DNA from: Agrococcus carbonis
GTDB lineage: Bacteria > Actinomycetota > Actinomycetes > Actinomycetales > Microbacteriaceae
DNA length: 64,000 nucleotides
Reading direction: 5' to 3'
Assembly (NCBI RefSeq): GCF_900104705.1
Contig: NZ_LT629734.1
Coordinates: forward strand, 1,426,001 to 1,490,000
The stretch's first letter is position 1; each line of letters begins with the position of its first letter. Made by a program: the position numbers and the translations under genes. A model generated the notes under the pieces. It searched no databases. It had not been told where the DNA came from and saw only the letters and a list, made by a program, of their open reading frames with translations. This document shows positions 12,875 through 20,719 of the stretch, in pieces.

Positions 12875-14971
12875 TCAGCGCGCGGTGTCGCGCGCCTGCG
12901 CGGCGACGACGCTGCGCACCGCCTCGGCGACCGCCATCGCGGTGATCCCCCGCCGCTCGAGGACCGCCGCGCCGGGCCCCGACTCCCCGAAGCGCTCGAT
13001 CGACACCACGCGGCCGTCGAGCCCGACCCAGCGGTGCCACGCGTCGCCGCGCCCGGCCTCGACGGCGACGCGCGCGCGCAGCGAGGGCGGCAGCACCCGG
13101 TCCCGCATCGACTGCTCCTGCTGCTCGAACCATTCCCAGCAGGGCATCGAGACCACGCGCACGGCGATCCCGTCGTCGACGAGCGCTTCCGCTGCCTGGA
13201 TGGCGACGTGCACCTCGCTGCCGGTCGCGAGGATCGCGGCGCCGCCACCGTCGCCGTGCTGCCACGCGACGTACGCGCCGTCGACCGCAGCAGCGCTCCT
13301 CGCTCCCGGCTGAGGGAGCACCGGGACGTCCTGTCGCGAGAGCACCAGGGCGACAGGACCCGCCGGACGCTCGAGGATGCGACGCCACACCGCGGCGACC
13401 TCGACCGCATCGGCCGGCCGGATGACGTCCAGCCCCGGGATCGTGCGGAGCGCCGCGATCTGCTCGACCGGCTGATGGGTCGGCCCGTCCTCGCCGACGG
13501 CCACCGAATCGTGGGTGTAGACGTGCAGCACGGGCGCCCCCATGAGCGCCTGCAGGCGCACTGCGGGGCGCTGGTAGTCGCTGAACGCGAGGTAGGTCGA
13601 GCCGTACGGCCGCCAGAGCCCGTGGAGCGCGATGCCCGTGAGCATCGCGGCCATCGCGTGCTCGCGGATGCCGAAGTGCACGAAGTCGCCCGCGTGCTCG
13701 GTCGCGGACGCGGCGCGTCCCGGCAGCGCGACGTTCGTCGACCCCGAGAGATCGGCCGAGCCTCCGAAGAGCCCGCCCCAGCCCTGCAAGAGCGCGAGGA
13801 CCTGACCGTTGGTCTTCCTCGTCGCGACCGCGGCTCCCTCGGCAGGCAGCTCCATCGCCGCCAGCAGCGCCAGGGGCTCCGCGGCGTCCGGGTGCGCTGC
13901 GCCGAGCACAGCGGGTCGCGCGGCGCCGGCCGCGAGCGCGCTCCGGCGGCGCGCCGCCTCCGGGTTCGCTGCAGCCCAGGCCGTGCGGCGCTGCTCCCAC
14001 TCCGCGTGCAGCGCGGCACCCCGATCGACGGCACCTCGAGCCCACGCGAGAGCGCTCGGCTCGACGAGCGCATCGAGCGGAGCGTCGCCCGCGAAGCCGA
14101 GCCCCTCCTTGATCGCCGCCACATCCTCCTCGCCGAAGGCGCCCGCGTGCGCCGCGGACGTGCCGCCGACGAGCTTCGACGGCCAGCCGATCTCCGTGCG
14201 CAGCGCGAGGAGCGTCGGCCGGCCGTCCCGGGCGGCGGCATCCCGCAAGGCGCCCTCGAGCGCGTCGAGATCTCTGGAGTCCTCGACGTCGATGACGCGC
14301 CAGCCGTAGGCGCGGTAGCGGGCGCGCACATCCTCGCCGAAGGCCAGCTCGGTGCCGCCGTCGATCGTGATGGCGTTGTCGTCCCAGATGAGCACCAGGT
14401 TGTCGAGCGCGAGTGTGCCCGCGAGGCTCGACGCCTCCCCCGAGACGCCCTCCTGCAGGCATCCGTCGCCCGCGATGACGTAGACCGTCGGGTCCCAGAC
14501 CCCTGTGCCGGCGTCGTGCAGCGCGGCATCCCGACGAGCCGCGAGCGCGAGGCCGACAGCGCTCGCGACGCCCTGCCCGAGCGGTCCGGTGGACATCTCG
14601 ACGCCCGGCGTGTGCCCCAGCTCGGGATGACCGGGCGTGCGGGAGTCGAGCGCCCGGCTCGCCGCGAGGTCTGCGAGCTCGAGGCCGTACCCCGTCAGGT
14701 GCAGCTGCACGTAGAGCAGCAGGCTCGCATGCCCGGCCGAGAGCACGAAGCGGTCTCGGCCCTCCCACGCGGGATCCGCCGGATCGTGCCGGAGCACGCG
14801 CTGGAACAGCACGTGGGCGAGCGGCGCGAGCGCCATCGCCGTGCCCGCATGGCCATGGCCCTTCGACTGCACGACGTGCGCCGGGATCGCGGTCGCCGAG
14901 GCGAGCGCGCGCAGCTCCGCGTCGCTCACGCGACGCTCGTCGGGCAGGATGTCGGTGGCGTCGTTGACCAT
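12875..14971 (-). CDS. tkt: Transketolase, PTS-linked paralogue
   Basis: About 698 residues, a TPP-dependent enzyme moving two-carbon ketol units between sugar phosphates. The TPP/Mg motif GDGCLQEGVSGEAS, GPLGQGVASAVG, the N-terminal QSKGHGHAGTAM and the pyrimidine-domain segment GIREHAMAAML are all present. The N-terminal motif is HAG where most transketolases have HPG. It diverges from a ROK regulator and an ascorbate-type PTS, so it is likely a pathway-specific copy handling pentose phosphate made from the imported substrate. ATG 14971 is used; a GTG at 14980 would add three residues. The intergenic region holds an operator-like 26-bp site. Confidence 0.92.
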   Translation of the reverse strand: MVNDATDILPDERRVSDAELRALASATAIPAHVVQSKGHGHAGTAMALAPLAHVLFQRVLRHDPADPAWEGRDRFVLSAGHASLLLYVQLHLTGYGLELADLAASRALDSRTPGHPELGHTPGVEMSTGPLGQGVASAVGLALAARRDAALHDAGTGVWDPTVYVIAGDGCLQEGVSGEASSLAGTLALDNLVLIWDDNAITIDGGTELAFGEDVRARYRAYGWRVIDVEDSRDLDALEGALRDAAARDGRPTLLALRTEIGWPSKLVGGTSAAHAGAFGEEDVAAIKEGLGFAGDAPLDALVEPSALAWARGAVDRGAALHAEWEQRRTAWAAANPEAARRRSALAAGAARPAVLGAAHPDAAEPLALLAAMELPAEGAAVATRKTNGQVLALLQGWGGLFGGSADLSGSTNVALPGRAASATEHAGDFVHFGIREHAMAAMLTGIALHGLWRPYGSTYLAFSDYQRPAVRLQALMGAPVLHVYTHDSVAVGEDGPTHQPVEQIAALRTIPGLDVIRPADAVEVAAVWRRILERPAGPVALVLSRQDVPVLPQPGARSAAAVDGAYVAWQHGDGGGAAILATGSEVHVAIQAAEALVDDGIAVRVVSMPCWEWFEQQEQSMRDRVLPPSLRARVAVEAGRGDAWHRWVGLDGRVVSIERFGESGPGAAVLERRGITAMAVAEAVRSVVAAQARDTAR

Positions 14972-14978
14972 AGCGGCC

Positions 14979-15004
14979 ACTTTCGTATACTTCTATCCAA
15001 AAGT
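14979..15004. promoter_or_regulatory. 26-bp operator-like site A (tkt / ROK divergent promoter)
   Basis: ACTTTCG at the left end and CAAAAGT at the right end bracket a 26-bp element. It shares 17 of 26 positions, with identical spacing, with a second site at 16249-16274. The outer ends are inverted (ACTTT / AAAGT). The likely ligand is the adjacent ROK regulator. Confidence 0.6.
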
Positions 15005-15024
15005 CAACGGAGCCAGGAGGCGCA

Positions 15025-16221
15025 ATGGCGCAGCAGCCGCGGCCGAAGCCAGGCGCGACCGGCTCGGGGGTCGTCCTCGACCTCATCCGCTCCGGGGCCG
15101 CGACGACCCGCAGCGCCCTGATCGAGCAGCTCGGCTGGTCGCGGGTCACGCTCGCCAAGCGGCTCGATGAGCTGCTCGCGGCCGGGATCATCGTGCAGGC
15201 CGGGCTCGAGGACAGCGGTGGCGGCAGGCCCGCGAGCGCGTTCGCGGTGGCGAAGGACGCTGGGCTGCTGCTCGCCATGGACATCGGCGGCTCGCACACG
15301 CGCGTCGGCGTCACCGACCTCGTGAGCACGGTGCTGTGCGAGAGCGAGGCGGACATCGGGCTGTACGACGGCCCCGACGACATCTTCGCCTGGGCGATGC
15401 AGGTGTTCGAGCATCTGCTGCTCGGCCTCGGCGGATCCTTCGCCGACGTGCGCGGCATCGGCATCGGCGTGCCGGGCCCCGTCGACAGCGAGACGGGCAC
15501 GCTCGGCAGCCCGCAGCTCGACCCCCGCTGGGATGACGTGCGCATCGCCGACTTCCTGGGTCCGCTGCCGCACGGAGTCGTCGTGACCGTCGACCGCGAC
15601 GCGAACATCCTGGCCATCGGGGAGGCCCGCCTGGCATGGCCGGAGCACCGCGACCTCGTCGTCGTCAAGGCCGGCATCGGCGTCGGCTGCGCGCTCGTGC
15701 TCGACGGCTCGATCCACCGCGGGAGCCGGGGAGGCTCCGGCCAGCTCAGCGCGCCGCTGCGCACCGCCTTGAGCGAGCCGCTCCGCCGGCTGGAGACGGT
15801 CGCCTCCGGCGGCACGATCCGCGAGCAGCTCGCTCGTGACGAGCGGGAGCGCCACGGGGTCCGCATCCGGACGAGCGCCGACATCGTCGCGCTCGTCGCC
15901 GACGGGGACAGCGAGGCGGTCGCCGCCATCGAGGAGGCGGGAGAGGAGATCGGCTACACCATCGCCGATGTCGTCGGCCTCCTGAACCCCTCCGCGGTGG
16001 TGATCGGCGGCAACCTCGCCGAGGCAGGCGACCGCTTCGTCGGAGCGATCCGCCGGTCGCTCTTCCGCGCGGGCCACGCCTTCTCCAAGCAGGGACTCGT
16101 GGTCGAGCGCGCGCGCCTCGGCAATCGCGCCGGCGTCCGCGGAGCCTCCCTGCTGGCGCAGGACGCGCTGTTCGAGGCCGCGCGCATCAGCGAGCTGACG
16201 CGCGGCACGCCGTCGAGCTGA
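15025..16221 (+). CDS. ROK-family transcriptional regulator
   Basis: 398 residues. An N-terminal winged helix (about 10-75; GAATTRSALIEQLGWSRVTLAKRLDELL) is followed by a ROK/ASKHA sugar-binding domain with the nucleotide-loop motif MDIGGSHTRVGVTD and GIGIGVPGPVD. Unusually, the zinc cluster (CXCGXXGCXE) and the EXGH catalytic motif of the family are missing; the region reads GSRGGSGQLSAPLRTA instead. It therefore is not a kinase and may sense its ligand without zinc. Ribosome binding site CCAGGAGG precedes ATG 15025. It lies between tkt and the PTS genes and is the obvious local regulator. Confidence 0.88.
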   Translation: MAQQPRPKPGATGSGVVLDLIRSGAATTRSALIEQLGWSRVTLAKRLDELLAAGIIVQAGLEDSGGGRPASAFAVAKDAGLLLAMDIGGSHTRVGVTDLVSTVLCESEADIGLYDGPDDIFAWAMQVFEHLLLGLGGSFADVRGIGIGVPGPVDSETGTLGSPQLDPRWDDVRIADFLGPLPHGVVVTVDRDANILAIGEARLAWPEHRDLVVVKAGIGVGCALVLDGSIHRGSRGGSGQLSAPLRTALSEPLRRLETVASGGTIREQLARDERERHGVRIRTSADIVALVADGDSEAVAAIEEAGEEIGYTIADVVGLLNPSAVVIGGNLAEAGDRFVGAIRRSLFRAGHAFSKQGLVVERARLGNRAGVRGASLLAQDALFEAARISELTRGTPSS

Positions 16222-16248
16222 CCGCGCGGCGCGCCGATGGCTTGCCGC

Positions 16249-16274
16249 ACTTCCGCTCAACACTGTGCAAAAGT
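16249..16274 (+). promoter_or_regulatory. 26-bp operator-like site B (PTS promoter)
   Basis: ACTTCCG...CAAAAGT, 26 bp, with the same end motifs and spacing as site A at 14979-15004. It lies 55 bp upstream of the EIIA start, well placed to control the PTS operon. Confidence 0.6.
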
Positions 16275-16328
16275 CGTCGCGTCTGCACTAGGCTCCCTGC
16301 AGAACGGACCAGCGACGAAGGAGTCGAG

Positions 16329-16784
16329 GTGAACCTGGCGGATTCCCTGCCCGAGGAGGCGATCCAGGTCGGCGCCCGCGCCGACGACTGGAGGGATGCG
16401 GTGCGCCTGGCGGGAGACCGGCTGGTCGCCACCGGAGTCGCCACCGAGGCGTACACCGACGAGATGATCGCCGCGATCGATGCCCACGGCCCGTACGTCG
16501 TCATCGCACCCGGCTTCGCGCTCGCGCACTCGCGACCATCGCCCGCGGTCCGGCGCACCGGCATCAGCTGGGTTTCCTTCGCCGAGCCGGTGCCCTTCGG
16601 CCACGCCGTGAACGATCCGGTGCGGCTCGTCGTGGGACTCGCCGCCACCGACCACGATGGGCACATCGAGATGATGGCCGCGCTGGCCGGCGTGCTCGCC
16701 GAGCCCGCCGTGCTCGAGGAGCTCAGCGCGGCCACGAGCCCTGCAGGCGTGCGGGCGATCCTGTCGCGCGCGTCCGGATCATGA
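16329..16784 (+). CDS. PTS EIIA component, ascorbate/mannitol type
   Basis: 151 residues. Phospho-acceptor His67 lies in PGFALAHSRP, as in UlaC/SgaA and FruA-type EIIA domains. The protein accepts phosphate from HPr and passes it to the EIIB protein encoded next. The GTG at 16329 has GAAGGAG upstream; earlier in-frame starts lack one. The gene is followed by EIIB (19-bp gap) and EIIC (34-bp gap) in one operon. Confidence 0.92.
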   Translation: MNLADSLPEEAIQVGARADDWRDAVRLAGDRLVATGVATEAYTDEMIAAIDAHGPYVVIAPGFALAHSRPSPAVRRTGISWVSFAEPVPFGHAVNDPVRLVVGLAATDHDGHIEMMAALAGVLAEPAVLEELSAATSPAGVRAILSRASGS

Positions 16785-16803
16785 TCGAACGAGAGGACCA
16801 GCC

Positions 16804-17076
16804 ATGAAGATCGTCGCTGTCTGCGGCATGGGGATCGGCACCTCGGTGCTGCTGAAGATGAACGCCGAGAAGGCGCTGCGCACGCTCGGGGTGGATGCGG
16901 ACGTCGAGGCCGCGGACATCGGCGTCGCGCGCGGCGTCGCGCGCACCGCCGACATGGTGCTCACCTCCCAGGACCTCGCGGACGAGATCGGCGATGTGCC
17001 CGCGTCGGTCGTCGTCATCAACAACTTCACCGACGTGCAAGAGATCACCGACAAGATCCAGGCCCAGCTGGGCTGA
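16804..17076 (+). CDS. PTS EIIB component, ascorbate type
   Basis: 90 residues with a Rossmann-like EIIB fold of the lactose/ascorbate (UlaB) group. Cys7 in VCGMGIGTSVLLKM is the phosphorylated residue, in the P-loop-like CGMGIGTS. It shuttles phosphate from EIIA to the sugar held by EIIC. Ribosome binding site GAGAGGACCAGCC precedes the ATG. Confidence 0.94.
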   Translation: MKIVAVCGMGIGTSVLLKMNAEKALRTLGVDADVEAADIGVARGVARTADMVLTSQDLADEIGDVPASVVVINNFTDVQEITDKIQAQLG

Positions 17077-17110
17077 CCAGCAGTCCCCCACCCCCGGAAG
17101 GAGCACCACA

Positions 17111-18610
17111 ATGGAGTGGTTCGTCGACATCCTCAACTTCATCGGGCAGCAGATCCTCAACGTGCCCGCCTACCTGATCGGCCTCATCACCGCGATCGGC
17201 CTCATCGCACTCGGCCGCTCCGCCGGGCAGGTCATCGGCGGTGGCCTCAAGGCGGCGCTCGGCTTCCTCATCCTCGGCGCGGGCGCCGGCGTGGTCGTCG
17301 GCTCGCTCACCCCGCTCGGCGACCTCATCCTTGCCGTCACGGGGGCGCAGGGCGTGATCCCGACGAACGAGGTGATCACCGCGATCGCGTCGGAGCAGTA
17401 CGGCGCCACGAGCGCGTACGTGCTCGTGCTCGGCTTCCTCGTGATGCTCGCACTCGCGCGCTTCACCCCGCTGCGGTACATCTTCCTGACCGGTCACCAC
17501 ATGGTCTTCATGTCGCTGCTGCTCTCCGTCGTGCTGACGGTCGGCTTCGGCGAGGACCTCAGCTGGCTCGTCGTGCTGGTCGGGGCGCTCCTGCTCGGCG
17601 TGATCATGGTGGTGATGCCGGCATTCGCGCAGCCTTGGATGCGCAAGATCACCGGCGACGACACGATCGCCATGGGCCACTTCGGCACGCTCGGCTACAT
17701 CGCGGCGGGCGCCGCCGGCCAGGTCACCGGGCCGCGCAGCCGATCGACCGAGGAGATCCGCTTCCCGCAGGGCCTGAAGTTCCTGCGCGACTCGATGGTC
17801 GCGACCGCCCTCTCGATGGTGCTGATCTACGAGGTGTTCGTGGTCTGGGGCCTCGTGTCGATGCCGGAGACGACGATCGAGATCTTCGGCAGCGCCGACG
17901 CGGGCTCCGCAGTGATGGCCGGACTCATGCAGGCGCTGATGTTCGGCGTCGGCGTCGCGGTGATCCTGTACGGCGTCCGCACCGTGCTGGGTGAGCTGGT
18001 CCCCGCCTTCCAGGGCATCGCCGAGAAGGTCGTGCCGGGCGCCAAGCCCGCCCTCGACGTGCCGATCGTCTTCCCCTACGCCGCCAACGCCGTCCTCATC
18101 GGCTTCCTCGCCTCGTTCGCCGGCGGGCTCGTGTCCCTCGGGCTCATCGCGATCTGGCTGAACCCCGCCTTCGGGCTCGCGCTCATCCTGCCCGGCATGG
18201 TGCCCCACTTCTTCACGGGCGGTGGCGCCGGCGTCTTCGGCAACGCCACCGGCGGCCGGGTCGGCGCGGCGGTCGGCGGCTTCGTCAACGGCGTGATCAT
18301 CACGATCCTGCCCGCGCTGCTGCTGCTCGTGCTCGGCGAGTTCGGCTTCGCGAACACGACGTTCGGCGACGCGGACTTCGGATGGTTCGGCACGCTGATC
18401 GGCCTCGGCCTCCTGGGCGGCGTCGTGCCGGGCGTCATCGTCTCGATCCTGATCGCGGTGGTGCTCGTGGTGGCCGCGTCGGTCTACCAGAAGCGCGTGG
18501 TCGACCGCGGCTGGGTGCCCGGCGCCAAGCGTGACGCCTACCTGGCTCAGCAGGCGGCCGCCAAGGCGGATGCTGAGGCCTCGGCGAAGCAGCCGGAGAC
18601 CCGCGCCTGA
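17111..18610 (+). CDS. PTS EIIC permease, UlaA/SgaT ascorbate type
   Basis: 499 residues with about eleven hydrophobic segments, matching the UlaA/SgaT fold. Motifs include TGHHMVFMSLLLS, GHFGTLGYIAAGAAG, PYAANAVLIGFLASF and PGMVPHFFTGGGAGVFGNATGG. The cytoplasmic C-terminal tail is Ala/Lys/Glu-rich. UlaA transports L-ascorbate; related permeases may take other acids or pentitols, and no UlaD/E/F-like catabolic enzymes are seen here, so the substrate is uncertain. Linked transketolase argues that the product enters the pentose phosphate pathway. Strong ribosome binding site (GGAAGGAG). Confidence 0.94.
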   Translation: MEWFVDILNFIGQQILNVPAYLIGLITAIGLIALGRSAGQVIGGGLKAALGFLILGAGAGVVVGSLTPLGDLILAVTGAQGVIPTNEVITAIASEQYGATSAYVLVLGFLVMLALARFTPLRYIFLTGHHMVFMSLLLSVVLTVGFGEDLSWLVVLVGALLLGVIMVVMPAFAQPWMRKITGDDTIAMGHFGTLGYIAAGAAGQVTGPRSRSTEEIRFPQGLKFLRDSMVATALSMVLIYEVFVVWGLVSMPETTIEIFGSADAGSAVMAGLMQALMFGVGVAVILYGVRTVLGELVPAFQGIAEKVVPGAKPALDVPIVFPYAANAVLIGFLASFAGGLVSLGLIAIWLNPAFGLALILPGMVPHFFTGGGAGVFGNATGGRVGAAVGGFVNGVIITILPALLLLVLGEFGFANTTFGDADFGWFGTLIGLGLLGGVVPGVIVSILIAVVLVVAASVYQKRVVDRGWVPGAKRDAYLAQQAAAKADAEASAKQPETRA

Positions 18611-18627
18611 CGGATGCCCCACCGACC

Positions 18628-18662
18628 GAGAGGTCTCGCACCGCATCGGTGCGGGACCTCTC
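18628..18662. terminator. Bidirectional hairpin between EIIC and the XRE regulator gene
   Basis: A 16-bp stem (GAGAGGTCTCGCACCG / CGGTGCGGGACCTCTC, one mismatch or G-U pair) with a 3-nt loop, centred between convergent genes. Confidence 0.8.
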
Positions 18663-18665
18663 GCG

Positions 18666-18896
18666 TCACGTGGAGCTGCGGTCGCCCTCCTCGTCGGGCA
18701 CCCACTCGAGCAGGTCGCCCGGCTGGCACTCGAGCACGCGGCACATCGCGTCGAGGGTGGAGAAGCGCACCGCCTTCGCGCGGCCGTTCTTGAGCACCGC
18801 GACGTTCGCGGGCGTGAGGCCGACCCGCTCGGCGAACTCCCCGACGCTCAGCTTGCGCTTCGCGAGCTCGACGTCGATGCGCACGACGATCGGCAT
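18666..18896 (-). CDS. Small XRE-family helix-turn-helix regulator
   Basis: 76 residues, essentially a single HTH domain (RKLSVGEFAERVGLTPANVAVLKNGRAKAVRFSTLDAMCRVL) of the YozG/Cro-CI type. Its ATG overlaps the TGA of the DUF2975 gene (TGATG), so translation is coupled. DUF2975 membrane proteins with a YozG-like partner are a recurring pair in Gram-positive bacteria; the target is unknown but autoregulation is likely. Confidence 0.88.
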   Translation of the reverse strand: MPIVVRIDVELAKRKLSVGEFAERVGLTPANVAVLKNGRAKAVRFSTLDAMCRVLECQPGDLLEWVPDEEGDRSST

Positions 18897-19375
18897 CAGA
18901 TGACCTCGTCGAGCTCGGCGCGATAGGCGGTCGCCTGCCGCAGCAGCCCGCGCATCACGAGCATGAGCAGCACCGGCAGCGCCGAGAGCACCACCATGCC
19001 GAACAGCGCCATCGGCACGCCGGGATCGCGGAGCGCCGGGGTGACGAAGATCACCGCAGCGACCGCGAGCGCCCCGCCCGCGAACAGCACCCACGCGATG
19101 CCGAGCGCCCACGCGATCGCATCGACCCAGCGGCGCGACTCCGGGCTGAAGATGCGGTCGCGGCCGACGAGGGTGAGCAGCCGCCAGGTGCAGACGATCA
19201 CGGCGAGCACGCACAGGATGACGATCGAGAGCACGATCTGCGCGATCACGCGGAAGACGAGCCCCTCGTCGGCGAGCTCGCCCGGCAGCGAGAAGACGAG
19301 CACGACGCCGAGCCACAGCGCGGCGGCGACGAGCACGATCCGGAGGAGCAGGAGGACGAGCCGGGAGCGGAGCAT
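18896..19375 (-). CDS. DUF2975 membrane protein
   Basis: About 159 residues with four transmembrane segments (LVLLLLRIVLVAAALWLGVV, IAQIVLSIVILCVLAVIVC, AIAWALGIAWVLFAGGALAV, LFGMVVLSALPVLLMLVM) and the conserved FSPESRRWVDAIAWAL loop of DUF2975. An ATG at 19393 is also in frame, but it would fall inside the predicted promoter, so 19375 is preferred; transcription would start close to that ATG, making the message leaderless. Function unknown. Confidence 0.8.
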   Translation of the reverse strand: MLRSRLVLLLLRIVLVAAALWLGVVLVFSLPGELADEGLVFRVIAQIVLSIVILCVLAVIVCTWRLLTLVGRDRIFSPESRRWVDAIAWALGIAWVLFAGGALAVAAVIFVTPALRDPGVPMALFGMVVLSALPVLLMLVMRGLLRQATAYRAELDEVI

Positions 19376-19381
19376 GTATCG

Positions 19382-19410
19382 ATGATCGAGCACTATCTAT
19401 CGAATGTCAA
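19382..19410 (-). promoter_or_regulatory. Putative sigma-70 type promoter of the DUF2975-XRE pair
   Basis: On the minus strand a consensus -35 TTGACA (19410-19405) is followed after 17 bp by GATCAT (19387-19382). The predicted start falls about at the ATG 19375. ATCGAT-type repeats overlap the region and could be operator half-sites. Confidence 0.5.
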
Positions 19411-19429
19411 TCGATGCGGATGCGTCGCC

Positions 19430-20644
19430 TCAGTCGTCGAGCACGCCGTCCGGGTCCTCGACCCGCACCTCGTGCCCGTCGCGACGGAGGCGCTCGACGC
19501 CCTCCCGCAGCATCCGCCGCCCGACGGCGTTCGCGGAGCCGACGCGCGAGAGGTCGACGACGACGGGGGCGCCGTCATCGGGCACCGCCTCGAGCTCGCG
19601 CAGCGCCGCCTCGGCCGCGGCGAAGTGCATGGTGCCCTGCAGCCGCACCTCGCGCAGCCCATCCGCATCGTCGTCGGGCTCGACGAGCCCGTAGAGCACG
19701 TGCGCCGCGACCTCGGGCGCGTGCATGAGGTGCAGGCCCATCTCGGTCGAGAGCCGCTCGAACGCGCGCGAGCCGCGCACGCTGTTGCCGAAGCGGTCGA
19801 GCCGCGGCGAGAAGGCGCCGATGCCCACCTGCCCCGGCAGGGCGCCGAGCACGCCGCCCGAGACGCCGCTCTTGGCGGGGATGCCGACCGTCGTCATCCA
19901 GTCGCCCGCCGCGTCGTACATGCCGCACGTCGCCATGACGCTCAGCACCTGCCGGCACACCCACGCGGGCACCACCTGCTCGCCGGTGACGGGGTTCCGC
20001 CCGCCGGCGCCGAGCGTCATCGCCATCACGGCGAGGTCGCGCACGTCGACGAGCGCCGAGCACTGGCGGATGTAGCCGTCGACGGCGTCGTGCGGCTCGT
20101 CCTGCAGCTTGCCGCGGGCCCGCACGAGGTAGGCGAGCGCCAGGTTGCGGTCGGCGGTCTCGCGCTCGGAGGCCTCGACCGCCTCGTCGACCTCGAGCTC
20201 GCGGCCCGCGAACGTCGAGAGCCCCTCGAGCACGCGGGCGGTGCTCTGCTCGGCCGTCGCGCCGCGCGGGCCGGCGAGTGCGTGCGTCGTGATCGCGCCG
20301 ATGTTGATCATCGGGTTGCGCGGCCGCCCGTTGTCCTCGAGCGAGATCTCGTTGAACGCATCGCCCGACGGCTCGACGCCCACGTGGTCGAGCACCTCGT
20401 CGTAGCCGCGATCGGCGAGCGCGAGCGCGTAGACGAACGGCTTCGAGATCGACTGGATCGTGAAGCGGTGCTCGGCGTCGCCGACCGCGTAGCGCGTGCC
20501 GTCGACCGTGCAGAGCGCGAGCGCGAACCGTTCGGGGTCGGCGTCGGCGAGCTCGGGGATGGAGCCCGCGAGCTCCCCGTCGTCGCCGGCGTCGCGGCAC
20601 TCCTCGAGCACCGCATCGAGCAGGTCGGGCACGGGGCTGCGCAT
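19430..20644 (-). CDS. glsA: Glutaminase A with C-terminal STAS-like domain
   Basis: 404 residues; hydrolyses L-glutamine to glutamate and ammonia. The serine beta-lactamase-like core (about 1-305) has Ser65 in SISKPF (SxxK), NPMINIGAI, MTLGAGGRNPVTG, and TTVGIPAKSGVSGG. Residues about 315-404 (LREVRLQGTMHFAAAEAAL, VVVDLSRVGSANAVGR) form a STAS-like regulatory domain, making it longer than the usual ~310-residue enzyme. Such fusions occur in actinobacteria. ATG at 20644; no partner gene in the same direction immediately upstream. Confidence 0.92.
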   Translation of the reverse strand: MRSPVPDLLDAVLEECRDAGDDGELAGSIPELADADPERFALALCTVDGTRYAVGDAEHRFTIQSISKPFVYALALADRGYDEVLDHVGVEPSGDAFNEISLEDNGRPRNPMINIGAITTHALAGPRGATAEQSTARVLEGLSTFAGRELEVDEAVEASERETADRNLALAYLVRARGKLQDEPHDAVDGYIRQCSALVDVRDLAVMAMTLGAGGRNPVTGEQVVPAWVCRQVLSVMATCGMYDAAGDWMTTVGIPAKSGVSGGVLGALPGQVGIGAFSPRLDRFGNSVRGSRAFERLSTEMGLHLMHAPEVAAHVLYGLVEPDDDADGLREVRLQGTMHFAAAEAALRELEAVPDDGAPVVVDLSRVGSANAVGRRMLREGVERLRRDGHEVRVEDPDGVLDD

Positions 20645-20719
20645 GCGGCGAGGGTATCGGCGCGGCCGGCGGCGCGGCTGGGCGCCGCCGGGTCACCCGA
20701 TCGTGGTTCCATCGGATGC

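Noticed and set aside
12627..15929. 1100-codon minus-strand frame over the transketolase and ROK genes
   Set aside because: Crosses the divergent promoter and both known coding regions in another frame; composition is that of a shadow.
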